Below are positions 1-5,202 of a stretch of DNA of 5,202 bases, one piece after another. Source of the stretch: an uncultured Rubritalea sp. (lineage in GTDB: Bacteria; Verrucomicrobiota; Verrucomicrobiia; Verrucomicrobiales; Akkermansiaceae); contig CALFBV010000003.1 of assembly GCA_937951395.1 (NCBI GenBank), forward strand, positions 1-5,202, given 5' to 3'. The notes under the pieces are model-generated. The model did no database searches, was not told the origin of the DNA, and was given only the letters and a program-made list of their open reading frames with translations. Numbering within the stretch: position 1 is the stretch's first letter; each line of letters starts with the position of its first letter. Both the position numbers and the translations under genes were made by a program.

Positions 1-61
1 CTACTTCGTCTAAGAGGGCATAGCGTTGTATACGATAGCGCCTGAAATGCGTAAATGATGC

Positions 62-94
62 CTAGAATTCCTAACCCGAAATTAGATCCTCTAG
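62..94. repeat. Weak nested inverted repeat downstream of trmB
   Basis: The 99 bases beyond the trmB stop codon contain one visible symmetry. CTAGA (62-66) pairs with TCTAG (90-94), and CTAA (71-74) pairs with TTAG (82-85) around a 7-base centre. The two arms are separated by unpaired 4-base stretches on each side (67-70 and 86-89). Its position just after the last gene fits a transcription terminator. However, the stems are short and AT-rich, and no T-run follows on either strand, so a functional intrinsic terminator is doubtful. Nothing else can be supported in positions 1-99. Confidence 0.2.
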
Positions 95-99
95 CTCTA

Positions 100-729
100 T
101 CAGACAGGCCTCAGATACCTGAGCTGGTGCATGGCTTTCCCTTCTGCTTCCCATTGAACTTGGAAATCTGTTTTTGGATAAAAGAAGGAGTCATCATTCC
201 ATTCTAGTTGGGTGAATTTCTTGAACGTGTCCATTTCCTCACAGACCCATTCGTAGTATTCTGGGTGGTCGGTTTTAAAGCAGAACTCTCCACCTGGCTT
301 GATGACCTTCATGAGGCATTCTAGGAAATCTTGCTGCACTAGGCGGCGGCGATGATGGCGAGCTTTAGGCCATGGATCTGGGCAGAGTAGGTGGAGTCGA
401 TCGATGGAACTTTTAGGGAATAGATACTCGATAGTGTACTTGCTTTCTAGGCGTAGGACTTTGCAGTTGGTTAGTCCAGCGCGGTGAGCCTTACGTGCTA
501 CTTTTTTAGCTCTGCCTAGTAAGCGCTCTATACCGAGGAAATTTCTCTCTGGGAACTGCTGTGCCATTGCTATGAGAAATGAGCCATCCCCACAGCCGAG
601 ATCTACTTCTAGTGGAGCGTCATTGCCAAAAATCTCGTTCTCGGCCATGCAGGCGAAATAATCGCTCGGCATGAATTCACATTCTTCTGGCTTACGTTGT
701 TTAAATTCCTCCTGAGGGGCAGTTTCCAT
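100..729 (-). CDS. trmB: tRNA (guanine-N7-)-methyltransferase TrmB
   Basis: This enzyme transfers a methyl group from S-adenosylmethionine (SAM) to N7 of the guanine at position 46 in the variable loop of many tRNAs. It acts in the cytoplasm as a stand-alone bacterial Rossmann-fold methyltransferase. The 209-residue length is normal for the family. Visible motifs in order are the SAM-binding EVDLGCGDG (residues 41-49), GIER (66-69) with the acidic residue that follows strand 2, the signature LLCPDPWPKARHHRRRL (114-130) including the PDPW core, FKTDHPEYYEW (151-161), and a C-terminal TDFQ...G segment (187-197) matching the family's T-x-F-E...G tRNA-binding region. The ATG at 729 is the only usable start, because an in-frame TAA lies 15 bases upstream with no other start codon between. 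No clear Shine-Dalgarno sequence precedes it. It is the last gene of the apparent operon, 44 bases after rsmE. The family call is very secure; function is inferred from the family. Confidence 0.96.
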   Translation of the reverse strand: METAPQEEFKQRKPEECEFMPSDYFACMAENEIFGNDAPLEVDLGCGDGSFLIAMAQQFPERNFLGIERLLGRAKKVARKAHRAGLTNCKVLRLESKYTIEYLFPKSSIDRLHLLCPDPWPKARHHRRRLVQQDFLECLMKVIKPGGEFCFKTDHPEYYEWVCEEMDTFKKFTQLEWNDDSFFYPKTDFQVQWEAEGKAMHQLRYLRPV

Positions 730-773
730 GCCGCGAGTCTGTACTTATTTTACAAACTATGCAACATTAAGGA

Positions 774-1505
774 CTAGTCTCTATTCAGCTCGTGCTTGAT
801 CACGCTTAGGCAGTACAGCGTGGCTGTTTCTACACGGAGGACGATGTCTCCTAGAGTCACTGCTTGGTAGCCTGCATGGATGATTTGTTGATACTCTCCA
901 TCTGAAAAATCGCCTTCAGGGCCAATCAGGAAACTGGCAGACTGTGGTTTATCCGCGAAGACTTCAGTAAAAGGGCGACTAGAGGGGAGGAGTGCAGCCA
1001 CTAGATTTAGCTCGGATGATTTCCTTACCTCTAGCCAGTTTTTAAACTCTAGTGCAGGGTGGATGACGGGTAAAAAATTCTGCCCGCATTGCTTACATGC
1101 CTCCAGCGCGATCCGTTGCCACTTCGCAATCTTCTTTTCCATCTGCTCAGAGCGAACAATGGTATGATCAGTGATCAGCGGTTGGATGGAAGTGATGCCG
1201 AGTTCCACCGCTTTCTGCACGATGAGTTCCATATTTCCACCTTTAGGAATCGCCTGAATGAGATGGATCTCTGGCTGTCTGTGAGAAATAGTAGGCTCAG
1301 CAGAAAGAGAGATTTCCACTTTTTCCTTACTCTGAGAAATGATCTTCCCTTGAGCAGATTTTCCTTCTCCATTGAAGATCTCAACAGCATCCCCGAGCTT
1401 AGACCTTAGCACCCGTGTACAGTGATGCGCTTCGTCACCTTTCAGTGTGAGTTGCTCTGGCTGCCATTGGGCGGGGGCTAGGTAATAGCGACTGATGGAG
1501 TTCAT
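774..1505 (-). CDS. rsmE: 16S rRNA (uracil-N3-)-methyltransferase RsmE
   Basis: RsmE methylates N3 of U1498 (E. coli numbering) in 16S rRNA, near the decoding centre, using SAM. It belongs to the SPOUT (trefoil-knot) methyltransferases. The 243-residue length is typical. The N-terminal PUA-like RNA-binding part carries HHCTRVLR (27-34), the family's H-x-x-x-VLR signature. The SPOUT part carries IPKGGNMELIVQKAVELGI (86-104), QRIALEACKQCGQNFLP (130-146), the knot loop LIGPEGDFSDGEY (193-205), and LGDIVLRVETATL (218-230). Small departures from the commonest consensus are D199 (GPEGDFS rather than GPEGGFS), Q142 where many members have Arg after Q-S/C-G, and V225 where Thr is common before ETA. 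None looks inactivating. The ATG at 1505 lies 12 bases after the stop of the large upstream gene, so the two are probably co-transcribed and possibly translationally coupled. The identification is very secure; activity is inferred from the family. Confidence 0.96.
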   Translation of the reverse strand: MNSISRYYLAPAQWQPEQLTLKGDEAHHCTRVLRSKLGDAVEIFNGEGKSAQGKIISQSKEKVEISLSAEPTISHRQPEIHLIQAIPKGGNMELIVQKAVELGITSIQPLITDHTIVRSEQMEKKIAKWQRIALEACKQCGQNFLPVIHPALEFKNWLEVRKSSELNLVAALLPSSRPFTEVFADKPQSASFLIGPEGDFSDGEYQQIIHAGYQAVTLGDIVLRVETATLYCLSVIKHELNRD

Positions 1506-1513
1506 TTGTTTAG

Positions 1514-1519
1514 TCTCTT
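1514..1519 (-). promoter_or_regulatory. Possible weak ribosome binding site of rsmE overlapping the upstream stop codon
   Basis: On the minus strand the sequence AAGAGA starts inside the TAA stop of the large gene and ends 8 bases before the rsmE ATG. It is a partial match to AAGGAG at a workable spacing. Its overlap with the upstream stop codon suggests that ribosomes finishing the large protein could help start rsmE. The match is weak, and coupling is inference. Confidence 0.35.
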
Positions 1520-4500
1520 AAATCCACTTCTTAATCGTTTCTATGAGGCCGCTTTTATCTGCAGGTGGTTCGGTTTCAGATTTGCCGAAGTAGTTCTGCA
1601 TGATGTTGTCCATGTCTCCCTCTAGTGTGAGTTGCTGTTGGTTATTCAGGTTGCCAGATTGTTGGCGCTTTGCTTTGATGAGGCCTAGTATGTGTAGCGC
1701 GTTCACAGGGGTAAGGTTTTCTGGAATGCTGAAGTCTTCTTCCTGCTGTTCTGCTGCTGTTAGTGCTGCTTTCTTTTTCTTAGAACGTAGCACGTAGAGT
1801 ATAGCGGCGCTGATGGCGGCGAGGACTAGCCCGATGATGATCCAAGTAGTGGTGCTGATCTTCATGCTCGGGTTGAGGTCGATGCTTCCAGTGACATTTA
1901 CTAGGTCTACGTCTTCGTAGCGCTGTAGTGAGAGTCCGTCTTTTTCTTTCACATCTAGTAGTGCTGCGGGGAAATGAAAGCTGCTAGGCATACTTTCATT
2001 CTTTGGCTTGAGGTGGATGACTGCGTATCGCTCGCTGATGGCAGGGCTCTCAGTGGTCACTGGATCCAGCGTGCTCACGAGGCTGCCTTTATCATCTATT
2101 TTCTCAATCTCGAAATCATCGAGACTGTCGAGGTCGATGAGTTTTTCCACCGGAGGAATAATGCCGTGCGCATCTGCTCTGACTTCTAACAGAATTTTTC
2201 CTTCTTTCTCTAGCAGGCGGTCATCGTAGATCTGGTTGATGCTCAGTTCTTGCATCGGTCGTGCAGCGGCGTCTGCATTCGTAGCTATGGGTAGCTCTGC
2301 GGATGAGATAGGGATGACGACGTATCCTGAGGTGTCCATGAAGTCGAAGTCGATCTGGAATGATGGGATTTTATCCACTTGCTCGCCTTTAGTCTGAAGA
2401 ACGATGTAGGCGTATGGCGTGATGCGCCAGCCGTGCTCCGAGTCAGTATAGGACTCCACATCATCTTTTTGGAAGGTGATGGATTTCACTTCGAAATGTT
2501 CATCGAGGACAGCCATGGCTTTCTCGCTAAATTTATCCATGTAGTCCTCAGTTGGTCTGCCATAGTTGTAACCGCCTTGAGCAGTTTGGTTTTGTAAATA
2601 TTTACTAAAGCCACCCGCTTCGCGTTCTATTTCCTTAGTATGGCGGAGATACACTGCGATGCCAAAATCCTCGTTGTGGTTCACTTCATCAGCACCATCT
2701 ATCTTGGTTACGACTTGGAGTTCCTGCACTAGGTCTTTGTAATAATTACTGAGCTTGTGTGCTTCTTCTGCACGCTCATTATCGCCTACTATGCTGAGAC
2801 CAGCCTTTAGGTAGCGGAGCTTAAGATCTGGTGAGACGCCAGAGATGCGGACTGCTAGTGAGTTAGCAAACGCGTCCATTTGGCGCTTAGCGATCGCTGG
2901 AGGTAAGCTTTCGATAGAGGCCTTTATCTTTTCAAATTCCTTAGGACTCTGTAGGTGATGCGCCTTGAGTGTGGCTAGGTCTGCAGAGCCGAGCGCGGCG
3001 TAGAACCAGTTTTCGTAAACATCCATGCGGATGTCTGCGCGCTGGGTGGTGAAGCTCTTCTTATATTTCTCAGCGGCTTTAGCATAGAGCTTGAGTGCGG
3101 TAGATTTTTTCTTAGCTGTGTTAGAGTTTTTCCCGATGAGAGTAAGGTATTCATTTCTACCATACTGAAGCGCTGCCTGCTGGAGTTGGATATTCCAGTT
3201 CTTAGGGTGCTGCATGATCATCGCATCTGTTAGATAGAGCGCAGAGGTGTATCCGTTGACTATTTCTTGCTGTAGCTCGATGTCTGTGCGCTTGGTTTTA
3301 GCTTGCTTCTGTAGTTTAGGGTTCGGCCAGACTCTGACGAGGCTAGCTCTCATGGAACTGATGACGGCAGTGATTGTTTCTGGGCTCAGCGTTTTGGAGT
3401 CACCGAAGATTTCTTCGAAGACGTCCATACGCCAGATTTCTGCTTGCGAATGACAGCGGATAAATGCCTGAGCAAGGGCAACTTCATCATCCTGAGAGAT
3501 GCCTATATCACGTAGTCTGACAACGAGTGCTTTGAGTTCTTGCAGGTTGCGCTGCTGTTTAGAGCGAGTGAGTGGGATTGAGTCCGCGCGTTGGTTATAC
3601 CCATAGGAGTAATACCAAGAGTTACGGTAACTTTGGGTTGCATTTGGATCGTGATTATCTGCCCAGACGGTGATGAGTTCGCTGATGAATCGCTTGGATT
3701 CCTCTTGGTTAATTTTAGCGATTCCCTGGATGTAGTCGAATGCGAGTTCGTCTTTTTTAAGCTTTAGGTTGAGACGTGCGTAGTTCTTGAGGCACTGGAG
3801 TTTGGTTAGCTGGTCTAGCTGTGATAGCCATTTTTCGCTCGGTCCAGTAAGGAGGATGTCGCCTGCTTTAATCGGGCGATTTATGTGTCGCTCATTTCCG
3901 GTATTGTAATCATGCCGTTGACTGGAATAAAAAACATTTCCATAGGTGTCTCTGTTCATACTAGGGCCAGAGCTAGTGGACTTATCTTTTAAGTAGGTGA
4001 ATTCTGCCTCGTGGAGCCAGTTTTTAGCATAGAGTGTAAAGATGGTCTTCCATTCATCTAAATCATCACCAGAGGAGCTGATGAGAGCCAGAGCAGTGGC
4101 GTGCTGGAGCTGCATTTTATTTAAGCGGTAGTTCTCATCTCTATTTCCTTGTGACTGCGAAGCTACGTTTCCTACATAGGCGAGCAGATTTGTTCCTCGG
4201 TCTTTTCCAGCCTTGAGAGTTTCTTTAAACCATGCTCCACCTTTTGTTTTATCCTCTAACATAGGGAGGAGCTTGAAGCCACGGAGCATGGCGCGCTCGG
4301 CTAGCTCTGGAGGTAAGTTTTGTAAGTCTAATAAGGTGCGGTTTATCTCCCAAGCCTGTTGGAGGTGACCTTGGTAGGGCTCTTCTGCTAGGCGGACTTG
4401 GTGAAAGGTGGCGAGTAGATCGAGCGCTTTGTAGTTCTTCGTCTTCATTGCTTCTGCCTTTGGTATGAGGAATTTCATGGCTGGCATAGGGCGCTTGGAG

Positions 4501-5202
4501 GCAAGCAGTAGCTCAGCAGCTCTGAGTCTATTAGTATCATCCGCGCCGCCTAAATATCGTGTGCCTTTATGGAGTGTGTCGTAAAATGATTTAGGCAGTT
4601 CTCCCTCGAAGCTGATGAGCTGAGAGAGCATCATTATGTCTTGGGTGCTAGGTGGGGTGTTAGGAATATCGAGCCACGAGATGACATCACTCACGAGCAT
4701 GACGGGCTTCTGACGGTGCTTACGAGTTCCTTCCTTAGCTAAATCTTGGATAGGGTTTATCTGAGCAGTTGTGCACAGCCCTTTAGTGAGCTGCGAGTAT
4801 GCCTTCTGCACGACGATGTCTGGCAGGGAATTAAAATACGTTTTAACGGCATCCCATTTTCCAAGAGTGATGTCTGAGCGAAGTTGATTGATTTCTTGCT
4901 GAGCTTCGTACTTATGAACAAGCGCATCATGCTTTGCTTTGAATGTTTTTGCTTGCGCCGGATCGGTTGGGATCTTGCTGGCATCGAGTGGTGTTGGTGC
5001 TGGAAGCTTCGGGGTCCTGTCTTTCTGAGTGATCGCCGCTTGAGCAGTCATGATGCTAGAGACATTGCGGTAAACGGTCGTCTGGAGAAGGAGTTGGAGA
5101 CGGATTTTATCCTTAGGAGATAACTTTGCCATCGCTTCTGCCTCGGCCTTCAGCTTATCACTCAGACTGGCAGGGTTCCCGCCTTGATGGCCAATAATAT
5201 CA
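1518..5202 (-). CDS. Large membrane-anchored helical-repeat protein, unnamed, N-terminus outside window
   Basis: I do not recognise this as a named protein. Numbering from the first in-window ATG (5132) gives 1204 residues, but the frame stays open for 23 more codons to the window edge, so the true start lies to the right. Residues 1-60 include a proline-rich linker (PKLPAPTPLD, 41-50). Residues about 65-840 are mostly amphipathic helix with TPR- or solenoid-like stretches, for example RLRAAELLLASKRPMPAM (202-219) and STALKLYAKAAEKYKKSF (677-694). Tyr/Asn/Gly-rich loops interrupt it near 390-418, 500-516 and 850-865. Residues about 880-1090 look beta-rich (SFQIDFDF 924-931, GYVVIPI 936-942, ILLEVRA 980-986, RYAVIHLKPK 1035-1044). 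One membrane segment follows (W1097-L1115), then RSKKKK (1116-1121) and an 83-residue polar tail. Positive residues after the segment predict N-outside, C-inside topology, which would require a signal sequence beyond the window. No catalytic motif is apparent. A scaffold or protein-interaction role in the envelope is inference only. It is followed by rsmE after 12 bases. Confidence 0.9.
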   Translation of the reverse strand, partial: DIIGHQGGNPASLSDKLKAEAEAMAKLSPKDKIRLQLLLQTTVYRNVSSIMTAQAAITQKDRTPKLPAPTPLDASKIPTDPAQAKTFKAKHDALVHKYEAQQEINQLRSDITLGKWDAVKTYFNSLPDIVVQKAYSQLTKGLCTTAQINPIQDLAKEGTRKHRQKPVMLVSDVISWLDIPNTPPSTQDIMMLSQLISFEGELPKSFYDTLHKGTRYLGGADDTNRLRAAELLLASKRPMPAMKFLIPKAEAMKTKNYKALDLLATFHQVRLAEEPYQGHLQQAWEINRTLLDLQNLPPELAERAMLRGFKLLPMLEDKTKGGAWFKETLKAGKDRGTNLLAYVGNVASQSQGNRDENYRLNKMQLQHATALALISSSGDDLDEWKTIFTLYAKNWLHEAEFTYLKDKSTSSGPSMNRDTYGNVFYSSQRHDYNTGNERHINRPIKAGDILLTGPSEKWLSQLDQLTKLQCLKNYARLNLKLKKDELAFDYIQGIAKINQEESKRFISELITVWADNHDPNATQSYRNSWYYSYGYNQRADSIPLTRSKQQRNLQELKALVVRLRDIGISQDDEVALAQAFIRCHSQAEIWRMDVFEEIFGDSKTLSPETITAVISSMRASLVRVWPNPKLQKQAKTKRTDIELQQEIVNGYTSALYLTDAMIMQHPKNWNIQLQQAALQYGRNEYLTLIGKNSNTAKKKSTALKLYAKAAEKYKKSFTTQRADIRMDVYENWFYAALGSADLATLKAHHLQSPKEFEKIKASIESLPPAIAKRQMDAFANSLAVRISGVSPDLKLRYLKAGLSIVGDNERAEEAHKLSNYYKDLVQELQVVTKIDGADEVNHNEDFGIAVYLRHTKEIEREAGGFSKYLQNQTAQGGYNYGRPTEDYMDKFSEKAMAVLDEHFEVKSITFQKDDVESYTDSEHGWRITPYAYIVLQTKGEQVDKIPSFQIDFDFMDTSGYVVIPISSAELPIATNADAAARPMQELSINQIYDDRLLEKEGKILLEVRADAHGIIPPVEKLIDLDSLDDFEIEKIDDKGSLVSTLDPVTTESPAISERYAVIHLKPKNESMPSSFHFPAALLDVKEKDGLSLQRYEDVDLVNVTGSIDLNPSMKISTTTWIIIGLVLAAISAAILYVLRSKKKKAALTAAEQQEEDFSIPENLTPVNALHILGLIKAKRQQSGNLNNQQQLTLEGDMDNIMQNYFGKSETEPPADKSGLIETIKKWI
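1788..1844 (-). other. Single transmembrane segment of the large protein
   Basis: These codons encode W1097 to L1115 of the large protein (numbered from the ATG at 5132), a 19-residue run of Ile, Leu, Val, Ala, Gly and Ser with Trp and Tyr near its ends. It is followed at once by RSKKKK. This is a standard stop-transfer arrangement and puts the C-terminal tail in the cytoplasm. No other hydrophobic stretch of this length is seen in the visible part of the protein. Confidence 0.88.

Noticed and set aside
1..45. Possible 3' end of a plus-strand gene (15 codons ending in TGA at 43-45: LLRLRGHSVVYDSA)
   Set aside because: Only 14 residues are visible. A minus-strand frame over the same bases is also open (20 codons to the edge, with no start codon), so coding on either strand cannot be supported without sequence to the left.
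730..773. Possible promoter for trmB in the rsmE-trmB gap, with TAAAAT at 747-752 (minus strand) resembling a -10 box and TTGCAT at 759-764 resembling a -35 box
   Set aside because: The two boxes are only 6 bases apart instead of about 17, and no other good -35 or -10 partner is found. The gap is short and AT-rich enough to give such matches by chance.
1089..1409. 106-codon open frame on the plus strand opposite rsmE
   Set aside because: It is antisense to well-conserved RsmE motifs, has no recognisable features, and has no convincing ribosome binding site.
2975..3163. Out-of-frame minus-strand open frames inside the large gene and rsmE (also 4757-4984 and 1175-1390)
   Set aside because: They overlap the real frames completely, and their translations look like frame-shifted coding sequence. 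The main frames are intact, so they are not evidence of frameshifts.
4884..5123. Open frames on the plus strand opposite the large gene (also 3247-3453, 2379-2597, 1974-2229, 1600-1797)
   Set aside because: All lie fully inside a strongly coding minus-strand gene. Their translations are rich in Ser, Leu, Arg and Cys without domain-like patterns, as expected for antisense shadows.

Overview
The window holds three genes, all on the minus strand and in the same order of transcription: the 3' part of a very large gene for a membrane-anchored protein (1518-5202, running off the right edge), then rsmE (774-1505), then trmB (100-729). About 97% of the window is coding. The only non-coding stretches are 12 bases between the large gene and rsmE, 44 bases between rsmE and trmB, and 99 bases after trmB. 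No RNA gene, mobile element, CRISPR array or long repeat is visible.

The two small genes are secure identifications of universal RNA-modification enzymes. RsmE methylates a uridine in 16S rRNA, and TrmB makes 7-methylguanosine in the tRNA variable loop. The large gene is the unusual item. At least 1227 residues are visible and the true N-terminus lies outside the window. It encodes a long alpha-helical, repeat-like region, then a beta-rich region, one hydrophobic membrane segment followed by a lysine-rich stop-transfer patch, and a cytoplasmic tail of about 83 residues. I do not recognise it as a named protein. Its architecture suggests a large extracytoplasmic protein-interaction arm held in the inner membrane near its C-terminus.

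The organism is a bacterium with roughly balanced base composition. The style of the large protein, the GPEGDFS variant in RsmE and the general look of TrmB suggest a member of the Verrucomicrobiota or a related PVC-group lineage. This is an impression from protein style, not the result of a search. Leucine codon CTA, rare in many bacteria, is used freely here, and it makes the tetranucleotide CTAG common.

The tight spacing and shared direction suggest one transcription unit reading from right to left, with its promoter beyond the right edge. No functional link between the membrane protein and the RNA methyltransferases is evident beyond likely co-transcription.
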